Shown: in pieces, positions 1 through 7,131 of the stretch
Layout of the letters: every line of letters starts with the position of its first letter
Numbering within the stretch: position 1 is the stretch's first letter
Assembly: GCA_035702665.1 (NCBI GenBank)
Contig: DASSQD010000071.1
Coordinates: forward strand, 1-21,852
DNA: 21,852 nucleotides
DNA from: VBDM01 sp035702665
GTDB lineage: Bacteria > Pseudomonadota > Gammaproteobacteria > Burkholderiales > SG8-39
Direction of reading: 5' to 3'
Translations under genes and position numbers: made by a program
Notes under the pieces: model-generated
Told to the model about the DNA's origin: nothing
Databases searched by the model: none
Seen by the model: only the letters and a program-made list of their open reading frames with translations

Positions 1-1868
1 AGATCGACCTGTTCCGCGACCTGATCCGCGCAGCCGCTCGCGAGACGGGGACCAAGGACCTCGCGAACAACTCGCTGAAGGTGATCGCCGACCATATCCG
101 CGCTTGCGCGTTCCTGGTCGTCGACGGCGTGATCCCCGGGAACGAGGGCCGTGGCTATGTGCTTCGCCGCATCATCCGGCGCGCGATCCGGCACGGCTAC
201 AAGCTCGGCCGCAAGGAGCCGTTCTTCTATCGCCTCGTCGCTGACCTGTCGGCGGTGATGGGCGATGCCTACCCCGAGCTGCCGAAAGCCAAGGACCGGG
301 TGGCGCAGGTTCTCAAGGCCGAGGAGGAGCGCTTCGCCGAAACGCTCGAGAACGGCATGAAGGTGCTCGAGGCCGCGCTGCACCGCGAGGATCGCATGCT
401 CGACGGCGAGACCGTGTTCCAGCTCTACGACACCTTCGGGTTCCCGGTGGACCTCACCGCCGACATGGCGCGCGAGCGCGGCATCATGATCGACCACGCC
501 GGCTTCGAGGCCGCGATGGAGCGGCAGCGTGAACGCGCCCGGGCGGCGGGCAAGTTCAGGATGGAGGCGAGCGTGGAGTACTCGGGCAGCGCCACGGATT
601 TCCGCGGTTACGACACCATGGCCGTCCCCGACGCCAAGATCGTAGCGATCTACAAGGAAGGAACCCGCTCGCCCGGCATCGCCGCGGGCGAGTCTGCGAT
701 CGTGGTTCTCGACCGGACCCCGTTCTACGCGGAATCCGGCGGGCAGGTGGGCGATGCGGGCGAGCTGGTCGCCGCGGGCGGAACGTTCGCCGTGAGCGAC
801 ACCCAGAAGATCCAGACCGGGGTGTTCGGCCACCATGGCACTCTCGCGACCGGACGGCTCGTGGTCGGGGACAAGGTCGCGGCGCGCGTGAACGTCGCGC
901 GGCGCGAGCGCACCATGCGCAACCACTCCGCGACGCACCTGATGCACAAGGCGCTGCGCGAGGTGCTCGGGCCGCACGTGCAGCAGAAGGGCTCGCTCGT
1001 CGACGCGGACAAGACGCGCTTCGACTTCTCTCACGATTCGACCCTGAGCGAGGCCGAGATCCGCAGCGTCGAGAGCAGGGTCAACGCGGAAATCCTGCGC
1101 AACGAGCCGACCTCGGCGCGCATCATGAAGTACGACGACGCAGTGAAGGGCGGCGCGATGGCGCTGTTCGGCGAGAAGTACGGCGACGAGGTGCGCGTGC
1201 TCGACATCGGCTCATCGCGCGAGCTCTGCGGCGGCACGCACGTCGCGCGCACCGGCGACATCGGCTTTTTCACGGTCATGTCGCAGAGCGGTGTGGCTGC
1301 CGGCGTGCGGCGTATCGAGGCGACCACGGGGGAGGGCGCGCTCGCCTGGGTGCAGAACCTGAAGCACGAGGTCGAGGAGTTCGCGTTCGAGACCGGATTC
1401 AAAGGAGCAACACTCGACGTGCTCAAGGAGAAGTTCAAGGCCGAGCGGGAGGAGAAGCGGGCGCTGGAAAAGGACCTCGCGCGCTTCAAGTCGAAGTTCG
1501 CGTCGAGCCAGGGCGCCGACCTGGCGGGACAAGCGGTGGAGGTGAAGGGCGTGAAGGTGCTCGCGGCCGCGCTGGACGGCGCGGACGCGAAGACCCTGCG
1601 CGAGACGCTTGATCAGCTCAAAGGCAAGCTCAAGTCCGCGGCGATCGTGCTCGGATCGACCGAAGGGGGCCGCGTCAACCTGATCGCCGGGATCACCGCC
1701 GATCTCGTCGGCAAGCTCAAGGCTGGCGAACTCGTGAATTACGTCGCGCAGCAGGTCGGAGGCAAGGGCGGCGGCAGGCCCGACATGGCGCAGGCCGGGG
1801 GCACCGACGCGGGGAAAATGCCTGCGGCGCTGGGCTCAGTCCGCCAGTGGGTGGAGCAACGTATCTAG
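1..1868 (+). CDS. alaS: Alanine--tRNA ligase, C-terminal part (5' end outside window)
   Basis: Charges tRNA-Ala in the cytoplasm and hydrolyses mischarged Ser/Gly-tRNA-Ala. The reading frame is open from base 3 and gives 621 residues up to the TAG at 1866-1868. Family members have about 875 residues, so roughly 250 residues, including the class II catalytic core, lie upstream of the window. Visible parts in order are: the end of the tRNA-recognition helical domain (GYVLRRIIRRAIRHGYKLG); the editing domain with its zinc motif, NHSATHLMH at about 921-947 and CGGTH at 1227-1241; a charged coiled-coil linker (about 1420-1500); and the C-Ala/DHHA1 glycine-rich motif GGKGGGRPDMAQAGG at 1758-1802. 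The gene ends 10 bases from the convergent psiF-like gene. A GC-rich 5-bp hairpin (1868-1880) lies at the junction but lacks a T-run, so it is at best a weak terminator. Identity is certain. Confidence 0.98.
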   Translation, partial: IDLFRDLIRAAARETGTKDLANNSLKVIADHIRACAFLVVDGVIPGNEGRGYVLRRIIRRAIRHGYKLGRKEPFFYRLVADLSAVMGDAYPELPKAKDRVAQVLKAEEERFAETLENGMKVLEAALHREDRMLDGETVFQLYDTFGFPVDLTADMARERGIMIDHAGFEAAMERQRERARAAGKFRMEASVEYSGSATDFRGYDTMAVPDAKIVAIYKEGTRSPGIAAGESAIVVLDRTPFYAESGGQVGDAGELVAAGGTFAVSDTQKIQTGVFGHHGTLATGRLVVGDKVAARVNVARRERTMRNHSATHLMHKALREVLGPHVQQKGSLVDADKTRFDFSHDSTLSEAEIRSVESRVNAEILRNEPTSARIMKYDDAVKGGAMALFGEKYGDEVRVLDIGSSRELCGGTHVARTGDIGFFTVMSQSGVAAGVRRIEATTGEGALAWVQNLKHEVEEFAFETGFKGATLDVLKEKFKAEREEKRALEKDLARFKSKFASSQGADLAGQAVEVKGVKVLAAALDGADAKTLRETLDQLKGKLKSAAIVLGSTEGGRVNLIAGITADLVGKLKAGELVNYVAQQVGGKGGGRPDMAQAGGTDAGKMPAALGSVRQWVEQRI

Positions 1869-1878
1869 AGCCGCCGGC

Positions 1879-2211
1879 TCATCCCTTGAGGCACGAGCTC
1901 ATGAAGGTCTTGCGGTCCTCGCCCTTCATGTTCTTCATGTTCGCTTGCTTGTTGCAGTCGGACATCTTGTCCTGCTGAGCTTTCTGCTTGGCGCTGGCGC
2001 CGGAGCTCGGCGCGGCGTCCCCGCCCTTGAGACAGGCGCTCATGAATTTCTTGCGATCGTCGCCTTTCTTGTCGCCCGCCTGCTTGTTGCAGGCCTTCAT
2101 GCGCTCCTGCTGCTTTTTCTGTGCGTCCGACGGCGCCTTCTTGTCCTGGGCCATAGCCAGCGGCGCGGTGGCGAGCAGCATGCACGACAGCACAGCGATC
2201 AGTCCCTTCAT
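1879..2211 (-). CDS. psiF: PsiF-repeat exported small protein
   Basis: A 110-residue secreted protein with two PsiF repeats. The start is the ATG at 2211, preceded by GGGGGAAG at a suitable distance. Longer in-frame extensions lack both a ribosome site and a signal sequence at their start. Residues 1-21 (MKGLIAVLSCMLLATAPLAMA) form a Sec signal peptide. Two repeats follow, each of the form K-x-Q-x-x-x-M-x-x-C-N-K-Q-A then DRKxFMSxCLKG, so each repeat carries two cysteines that could form a disulphide. A lysine/alanine-rich linker separates them. PsiF of E. coli is induced by phosphate starvation, but its molecular function is unknown and nothing here shows a Pho box. The gene is convergent with alaS and divergent from aroG. 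The family assignment is firm; the role is unknown. Confidence 0.9.
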   Translation of the reverse strand: MKGLIAVLSCMLLATAPLAMAQDKKAPSDAQKKQQERMKACNKQAGDKKGDDRKKFMSACLKGGDAAPSSGASAKQKAQQDKMSDCNKQANMKNMKGEDRKTFMSSCLKG

Positions 2212-2296
2212 GGCGCTTCCCCCTGAGTGAGTTGACGGGAATAGCTGTTGCGAGCGATACCGTAGCACGCCCGCGGCAAACGATCAGGTCTTCGGG

Positions 2297-2302
2297 TAAA
2301 AT
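2297..2302 (+). promoter_or_regulatory. Candidate -10 element of aroG
   Basis: The hexamer TAAAAT matches the sigma-70 -10 consensus at five of six positions and lies 49 bases before the aroG ATG. No convincing -35 hexamer lies 16-18 bases upstream. A second possibility is TTGACG (2232-2237) with a GATACC-like -10 near 2256. Predicted by eye only. Confidence 0.3.
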
Positions 2303-2327
2303 CCAGATTTTTCAGATTCTTAGCGGC

Positions 2328-2344
2328 GCCTCGCGCAGCGAGGC
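2328..2344 (+). promoter_or_regulatory. Leader hairpin covering the aroG ribosome binding site
   Basis: GCCTCGC (2328-2334) and GCGAGGC (2338-2344) are perfect reverse complements around a 3-base loop. The 3' arm contains GAGG (2340-2343), the only reasonable Shine-Dalgarno sequence for the ATG at 2352 (8-base spacer). A folded leader would therefore hide the ribosome site. Whether this is regulatory is inference. Confidence 0.4.
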
Positions 2345-2351
2345 TCGGGCC

Positions 2352-3422
2352 ATGCATTTCAAAGTCGACGACGTCAGGATCCGCGAGATCAAGGAGCTCG
2401 CGCCGCCTGCGCACCTGCTGCGTGAATTCCCCTGCTCCGAGAGGACCGAGGAGCTGACGTACAGCACGCGGCAGGCGATTCACCGCGTCCTCCACGGGTC
2501 GGACGACAGGATGCTCGTAATCATCGGGCCGTGCTCGATCCACGATACCAAGGCCGGCTTCGAATACGCGAAGCGGCTGCTCGAGCTGAAGAACGAGCTC
2601 GAGCGGGACCTCATCGTGGTGATGCGCGTGTACTTCGAGAAGCCGCGCACCACCGTCGGATGGAAGGGCCTGGTGAACGACCCGGATCTCGACGGCAGCT
2701 ACCAGATCAACAAGGGGCTGCGCCTCGCCCGTCAGCTGCTCCTGGAGATCAACGAGTTGGGAGTGCCGGCGGGCAACGAGTTCCTCGATATGATCTCGCC
2801 CCAGTACTACGCCGACCTCGCCAGCTGGGGCGCGATCGGCGCGCGCACGACCGAGTCGCAGGTGCACCGCGAGCTCGCGTCGGGCCTGTCGTGCCCGGTC
2901 GGCTTCAAGAACGGCACCGACGGCAACGTGCGCATCGCGGTCGACGCGCTCAAGGCTGCGCGTGCACCGCATCATTTTCTCTCGGTGACCAAGGCGGGTC
3001 ACTCGGCCATCGTCTCCACCAACGGCAACGAGGATTGCCACATCATCCTGCGCGGCGGCAAGCACCCCAACTACGACGCCGGCAGCGTGGATGCCGCGGC
3101 GAAGGAGCTGGCCGGCGCGGGCCTGGGGCAGCGCCTGATGATCGACTGCAGCCACTCGAACAGCCAGAAGATGTTTCAGCGCCAGGTCGACGTCGCGCGC
3201 GAGATCGGGCGGCAGGTCGCGACGGGCGATGACCGCATCTTCGGCGTCATGGTGGAGTCGCACCTCAAGGCGGGCCGCCAGGATCTCGTCCCGGGCAAGG
3301 CGCTCGTCTACGGCCAGAGCATCACAGACGCCTGCATCGGCTGGGAGGACAGCGTGCCGTTGCTGCGCAACCTCGCGGAATCGGTGCGGCAGCGCCGGCT
3401 GGTCAAGTCCGGCGACTCCTAG
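2352..3422 (+). CDS. aroG: 3-deoxy-7-phosphoheptulonate (DAHP) synthase, class I
   Basis: Condenses phosphoenolpyruvate and erythrose 4-phosphate to DAHP, the first step of the shikimate pathway, in the cytoplasm. The product has 356 residues. Counting from the ATG at 2352, the metal ligands of the E. coli AroG type fall at the same numbers: C61 (in GPCSIHD), H268 (CSHSN), E302 (VMVESHL) and D326 (SITDACIGW). This agreement fixes the start; an in-frame TTG at 2232 would add 40 unconserved residues. KPRTTVGWKG (98-107) is the substrate-binding stretch. D146, P150 and S180, positions known for feedback resistance mutations in AroG, are present, so the enzyme is probably inhibited by an aromatic amino acid. 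Whether that is Phe or Tyr cannot be told by eye. The stop overlaps the ribosome site of the next gene, suggesting co-transcription. Confidence 0.96.
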   Translation: MHFKVDDVRIREIKELAPPAHLLREFPCSERTEELTYSTRQAIHRVLHGSDDRMLVIIGPCSIHDTKAGFEYAKRLLELKNELERDLIVVMRVYFEKPRTTVGWKGLVNDPDLDGSYQINKGLRLARQLLLEINELGVPAGNEFLDMISPQYYADLASWGAIGARTTESQVHRELASGLSCPVGFKNGTDGNVRIAVDALKAARAPHHFLSVTKAGHSAIVSTNGNEDCHIILRGGKHPNYDAGSVDAAAKELAGAGLGQRLMIDCSHSNSQKMFQRQVDVAREIGRQVATGDDRIFGVMVESHLKAGRQDLVPGKALVYGQSITDACIGWEDSVPLLRNLAESVRQRRLVKSGDS

Positions 3423-3434
3423 GAGCGCGCCACG
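3421..3434 (+). promoter_or_regulatory. Ribosome binding site leading to a non-canonical ACG codon
   Basis: AGGAG (3421-3425) overlaps the aroG stop codon and is followed by six bases and ACG (3432-3434). The geometry is ideal for an initiation codon, but ACG stands where ATG would be expected. In this frame there is no ATG, GTG or TTG between the aroG stop and a GTG at 3558. Confidence 0.55.
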
Positions 3435-4961
3435 CCTCTCCTCGAGACTCCGCGCAGGGCGCTGCTCGCCGCCGCGGCTCTGATTCTCGCCTTCAAGCTG
3501 TGGCTGTCGGCGGCGCTTCCCTTCACCGGAGACGAAGCTTACTTCCTCGACTGGGGCGTGTATCCGGCTCTCGGTTACTACGATCATCCGCCGATGATCG
3601 GCTGGCTGCTCTACCTGATGCACGGGATCTCGAACGCAGCCTGGGTCCTGCGCCTTCCGGTGACGCTGCTGCCCTTCGCGCTCGCCGCGGGCGTGTACTT
3701 CGTCCTGCGGCGCGCCGGCGAGACCAAGGCGGCGCTCGCGGCGCTCGCCTTCATGCTGCTGCCCCCCAACGTGTGGGCCGTGCTGATCACGACCGACACG
3801 CCGCTCATCTTCTTCTCCTTCGCGTCGGCTCTCTCGTTCTGGCTCGGGCTGGTCAGGAAAGCGCCGGCGTGGCAGGCGCTGGCAGGGGCGTTTCTCGGCC
3901 TGGCTTTTCTCTCGAAGTACTTCGCGGTGTTGCTCGGGCTCGCCTACGTCGTGTACACCGTGTGCTCTCCGCGCGGGCAGCGCGACTGGCGCGGCCTCGC
4001 GCTGGCGCTGATCTGCGCCCTGCCGTTCGCGATGTTGAACCTGTGGTGGAACTACGAGCATTGCTGGGCCAACCTCATGTTCAACGCCTACAACCGGAAC
4101 GCCGGCACGGGCGCAGGCTGGTCGTGGAAAACGCCCTTGCTCTATGCCGTGTCGGTGCTCTACGTGCTAAGCCCGGTCGCGCTGTGGCAGCTCGCGAAGG
4201 ATCGCCGCGCCGTGCTGGCCGCGCTCGCCGACCCGGGCGCGCGGTTCTTCGCGTTCATGTTCGCGTTCCCCTTCGCGTTCTTCGCGGCGCTTTCCCTGGT
4301 CAAGCAGATCGGGCTGCACTGGATGCTCGGCTTCGTGCCCTTCTTCTTCGTCGTCGCCGGCTGGATGCTCGAGGTCGGGCAGTTGCGTCGCTCGGTGGCC
4401 TACCTCGGCGCGTTCAGCGCGCTGCACGTCGCGGCGATCGCGGTGGCGGCGGCGCTGCCGCTCGAGACCTGGAAGAGCAGCCGCGCTTACGGCGGAATCG
4501 TGTACCACGCGCGCATCAAGGACATCCTGCAGGAGATCAAGCCCTACGAGGGGCGGTTCGCCCTCGCCGCGGACGGCTACTCGCCCGCGGCGACCGCGTC
4601 GTACTACGCGGGCAAGCACTTCTTCGTTTTCGGGAGGGGTTCGTCGTACGCGCGGCACGACGACATTCTGACCGACTTCAGGCCGCTCGAAGGCAAGGAC
4701 GTCCTCATCCTGCGCAAGGATCCGCCCGAGGACCCCGACTACCGCCCGTACTTCAAGACGGTCGAGTACAAGCAGTTCACGATTGTGGGCGCCACTTTCC
4801 ATCTTGTTCTGGGCCGCGATTTCGACTTCGCGGCATATCGCGAAGGGGTGCTCAAGCCGGTGCGGGACCGTCTCTACGCCATTCCCCGCTACCTGCCGCA
4901 GGGACGCTGCTATTTCTGCGAGCGGTATTTCGACGCTCCCACCTGTCCTCCGAGGCCATGA
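3432..4961 (+). CDS. PMT/GT39-type (GT-C) membrane glycosyltransferase
   Basis: A polytopic inner-membrane enzyme predicted to transfer a sugar from a polyprenyl-phosphate donor to an acceptor on the periplasmic side. From ACG 3432 it has 509 residues, normal for the ArnT/PMT_2 group. Residues 9-29 form the first membrane segment. The loop motif GDEAYFLDWG (33-42), with the acidic pair D34-E35 typical of GT-C catalysis, is followed by GYYDHPPMIGW. About ten further hydrophobic segments lie between residues 60 and 350 (roughly 3610-4480), then a soluble C-terminal domain with an FGRGSSYARHDD stretch. The first canonical start (GTG 3558) would remove TM1 and the acidic motif, so I prefer the upstream ACG; a base error or mutation of ATG is the alternative. 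The stop overlaps the UbiA-family gene (ATGA at 4958-4961). Donor and acceptor are unknown. Confidence 0.85.
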   Translation, partial: TPLLETPRRALLAAAALILAFKLWLSAALPFTGDEAYFLDWGVYPALGYYDHPPMIGWLLYLMHGISNAAWVLRLPVTLLPFALAAGVYFVLRRAGETKAALAALAFMLLPPNVWAVLITTDTPLIFFSFASALSFWLGLVRKAPAWQALAGAFLGLAFLSKYFAVLLGLAYVVYTVCSPRGQRDWRGLALALICALPFAMLNLWWNYEHCWANLMFNAYNRNAGTGAGWSWKTPLLYAVSVLYVLSPVALWQLAKDRRAVLAALADPGARFFAFMFAFPFAFFAALSLVKQIGLHWMLGFVPFFFVVAGWMLEVGQLRRSVAYLGAFSALHVAAIAVAAALPLETWKSSRAYGGIVYHARIKDILQEIKPYEGRFALAADGYSPAATASYYAGKHFFVFGRGSSYARHDDILTDFRPLEGKDVLILRKDPPEDPDYRPYFKTVEYKQFTIVGATFHLVLGRDFDFAAYREGVLKPVRDRLYAIPRYLPQGRCYFCERYFDAPTCPPRP

Positions 4962-4963
4962 CG

Positions 4964-5848
4964 ATGCCCCGCGCGCTCCTGCGCCTGATGCGCCCGCACC
5001 AGTGGATCAAGAACGGCTTTGTCTTTATCGGCCTGGTCTTCGGCCACGCGTGGAACGACCCTGCGCTTGTCGTCAACGTTCTCCTGCTGTTCGCCGGGTT
5101 CTGCCTCGCCTCGAGCGCGGTCTACGTCTTGAACGATATCGCGGACCGGGACGCCGATCGCCTGCATCCGACCAAGCGCTTCCGGCCGCTCGCGCAAGGC
5201 GACGTCGGACTCGGCGCGGCGCGAGCGCTGTGCGTCGTGCTCGCGCTCGCGGGCGCGGCACTCGCGGCCGCGGTCTCGGTCTCCGCGTTGGTCATCGTGA
5301 GCGCTTACGTCGCACTCAACATCGCGTACAGCGCCGGCCTCAAGCACGTGCCGATTCTCGACGTCTTCATCATCTCCGCCGGATTCATGCTCCGCATACT
5401 GGCCGGCACGCTCGGGATAGGTATTCCACCGTCGAAGTGGCTCCTGCTCTGCGGCCTGATGCTGACGCTGTTCCTGAGCTTCGGCAAGCGCCGCGCCGAG
5501 CTTCTCGCCGTGGCCAGATCCGGAGACTCGGAGAGTGCATCGGGTCACCGCGCTTCGCTCGACGGCTACAGCAGGACGCTGCTCGATGTTCTGATCACCG
5601 TGAGCGTCGCGTGCGCCGCGATGGGGTACGCGCTCTACAGCGTCGATGCAGAGACCGTCGCGTTGCATGGCACCGACAAGCTGATCGTGACTCTTCCCTT
5701 CGTCCTGTACGGTCTGTTCCGGTACCTGCAGCTGATCTACGTGAAGGGAGGCGGCGGCGATCCGGCCTGGGACGTGCTCCACGATCCGCACTTGATCGCG
5801 ACAACCGTGGGGTGGCTCGGCGCGACAGCATGGGTCCTCGCGGGCTGA
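4964..5848 (+). CDS. UbiA-family prenyltransferase, decaprenyl-phosphate phosphoribosyltransferase-like
   Basis: A 294-residue integral membrane protein of about nine helices. It starts RPHQWIKNGFVF (10-21), characteristic of the subgroup that moves phosphoribose from PRPP to decaprenyl phosphate rather than prenylating quinone rings. The first Asp-rich motif is N57-D58-x2-D61-x3-D65-R66-x-H68-P69-x-K71 with RPLAQG after it. The second lies around YSAGLKHVPILDVF (122-135), then GFMLRILAG. The start at 4964 has GAGG eight bases upstream; ATG 4958, overlapping the previous stop, is the alternative. In mycobacteria this reaction begins decaprenyl-phosphoryl-arabinose synthesis. Partner epimerase genes (DprE1/E2-like) are not in the window. 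Pairing with the overlapping GT-C gene suggests a lipid-linked pentose donor and its user, which is inference. Confidence 0.87.
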   Translation: MPRALLRLMRPHQWIKNGFVFIGLVFGHAWNDPALVVNVLLLFAGFCLASSAVYVLNDIADRDADRLHPTKRFRPLAQGDVGLGAARALCVVLALAGAALAAAVSVSALVIVSAYVALNIAYSAGLKHVPILDVFIISAGFMLRILAGTLGIGIPPSKWLLLCGLMLTLFLSFGKRRAELLAVARSGDSESASGHRASLDGYSRTLLDVLITVSVACAAMGYALYSVDAETVALHGTDKLIVTLPFVLYGLFRYLQLIYVKGGGGDPAWDVLHDPHLIATTVGWLGATAWVLAG

Positions 5849-5863
5849 GTCCGCGATCAAGCG

Positions 5864-5892
5864 TTGTTATCGGCGCTGCCTTTGGGCATAAT
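5864..5892 (+). promoter_or_regulatory. Sigma-70-like promoter upstream of the CNBD gene
   Basis: TTGTTA (5864-5869), a 17-base spacer and CATAAT (5887-5892) form a near-consensus promoter. It starts 15 bases after the UbiA-family stop and ends 32 bases before the ATG at 5925. It indicates a separate transcription unit for the cyclic-nucleotide-binding protein. Confidence 0.55.
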
Positions 5893-5924
5893 CTCGCCCG
5901 TCGCCGGTGCGAGGGCGGAGCGAG

Positions 5925-6479
5925 ATGGCGGAGACGGCGGAGAGGGCCCGGTTGGCTCAGCTGGAGTCGCTCGGCGACGCGGTGCAATTCGCCGGACGGA
6001 TTCACGGCCTGATCACTTTTTCGCCGCTGTTCGAGAATTTCAACCTCGCGGAAATCGGCCTGCTCAGCCAGTTCATGCAGGTGTATCGCGCGGAGCCGGG
6101 CGCGGAGATCATCCACGAAGGCGAGACCGGCGATTTCATGGTGTTCCTCATCGAGGGCAGCATCGAGGTGTTCAAGCGGGACCGCTGGAACGCGCCGAGG
6201 CTGATCGCGCTGATCGCGCCAGGGCAGTCGTTCGGAGAGATGTCGATGATCGACGGCGAGCCGCGCTTCGCGAGCTGTGTCTCCGCCGAGACGTGCATGA
6301 TGGCGGTGCTCTCGCGCGACAGCCTGGCCCGCATCATCCTGGAGCAGCCGACGCTGGGGGCGAAGATACTGATGGAGCTGGTGCTGATGCTGTCGCAACG
6401 CCTGCGTCAAACCAGCTCCAGGCTGCTCGAGCACATGGACCGCGAGAAGTCGAATCAGGGGGCATTGCCGGCCGTATAA
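5925..6479 (+). CDS. Cyclic nucleotide-binding domain protein without DNA-binding domain
   Basis: A 184-residue soluble protein. Residues 1-30 are an Ala/Glu-rich helix, and residues 33-150 are a Crp-like cNMP-binding beta-roll: FSPLFENFNLAEIGLL, then GAEIIHEGETGDFMVFLIEG, then the phosphate-binding cassette FGEMSMIDGEPRFASC (103-118). The cassette glutamate (E105) and arginine (R114) are present, but the Ser/Thr that usually follows the arginine is replaced (RFAS), so ligand preference is open. The remaining 35 residues are a helix (ELVLMLSQRLRQ) with no helix-turn-helix, so it is not a Crp/Fnr regulator. The ATG at 5925 has GGAG upstream; a GTG at 5907 is a weaker choice. It has its own candidate promoter. 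The next candidate promoter overlaps its last codons, so a link to tctBA is possible but unproven. Confidence 0.85.
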   Translation: MAETAERARLAQLESLGDAVQFAGRIHGLITFSPLFENFNLAEIGLLSQFMQVYRAEPGAEIIHEGETGDFMVFLIEGSIEVFKRDRWNAPRLIALIAPGQSFGEMSMIDGEPRFASCVSAETCMMAVLSRDSLARIILEQPTLGAKILMELVLMLSQRLRQTSSRLLEHMDREKSNQGALPAV

Positions 6480-6492
6480 GCTGTGGCACAAT
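6465..6492 (+). promoter_or_regulatory. Candidate promoter of tctBA
   Basis: TTGCCG (6465-6470), a 16-base spacer and CACAAT (6487-6492) lie just before the tctB ribosome site. The -35 falls inside the last codons of the CNBD gene. Moderate match by eye. Confidence 0.4.
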
Positions 6493-6519
6493 AGCCGGCC
6501 TGGAGTGTGGAGGGGTGAG

Positions 6520-7128
6520 ATGAGGATAGCGAACGGCAAGGATTTCTGGGCCGGGTTGATGTTCGTCGCCTTCGGGCTGGCGTTCATGATCATCGCGGCT
6601 GAGAACTACTCGATGGGCACCGCGGTGCGGATGGGGCCCGCGTACTTTCCCACGGTGCTCGGGGGGATGCTCGCCATTCTGGGCGGCTTCATCCTCTTCA
6701 ACGGGTTCGTCTCCAAGCAGGCGCATCCGTGGAAGGCCTTCCCGTTTCGCGCCTGGTACTTCGTCGGGGGCCTGATCCTCGGGGTGGTCGCCTACTACAC
6801 CCAGACCTTCTTCCACGGCTTCGGCATCGCCGGCGAGGCCGCGCACACGATCCTCTCGGGGGTTGCGATCCTCCTCCTGTTCGCAGCGTTCGGCGAGCGG
6901 TCGCTGTGGGTCATCCTGTTCGCGGTGGTGATATTCGGCTATCTGCTGAAGCCGCTCGGGCTGGTGGTCGCGATCGGGGCGCTCGTCTACGTCAGCGCGT
7001 GGGGCGGCCACGAGTTCAAGGTCAAGGAAGCCACGATTCTCTTCGTCGTGCTCGCCATCTTTTCGGTGGCGTCGTTCGTACACGGCCTGGGCCTGCCGAT
7101 GAACGTCTGGCCGAGCCTCTGGGAGTAG
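6520..7128 (+). CDS. tctB: Tripartite tricarboxylate transporter, small membrane subunit TctB
   Basis: The small integral membrane subunit of a TTT-family secondary importer for carboxylates such as citrate. It works with TctA and a periplasmic TctC-type binding protein. It has 202 residues and starts at ATG 6520 behind GGAGGGG. KDFWAGLMFVAFGLAFMIIA is the first membrane helix. It is followed by the family signature MGPAYFPTVLGGMLAILGG (38-56), then helices around residues 75-92, 105-125, 128-150 and 165-185. It is a little longer than the usual 150-180 residues because of the extra C-terminal hydrophobic stretch. Three bases separate it from tctA, indicating one transcript. The substrate cannot be predicted. 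Confidence 0.9.
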   Translation: MRIANGKDFWAGLMFVAFGLAFMIIAAENYSMGTAVRMGPAYFPTVLGGMLAILGGFILFNGFVSKQAHPWKAFPFRAWYFVGGLILGVVAYYTQTFFHGFGIAGEAAHTILSGVAILLLFAAFGERSLWVILFAVVIFGYLLKPLGLVVAIGALVYVSAWGGHEFKVKEATILFVVLAIFSVASFVHGLGLPMNVWPSLWE

Positions 7129-7131
7129 AGA

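Noticed and set aside
1868..1880. GC-rich hairpin between alaS and the psiF-like gene as a bidirectional terminator
   Set aside because: The stem is only five base pairs, overlaps both stop codons and has no T-run on either side.
2208..4061. Long - strand open frame opposite aroG and the glycosyltransferase gene
   Set aside because: No domain or signal; it overlaps two well-supported + strand genes.
3500..4960. Apparent fusion of an Arg-rich N-terminus to the UbiA-family protein
   Set aside because: The first part is the out-of-frame shadow of the glycosyltransferase; the real UbiA protein starts at 4964 (or 4958).
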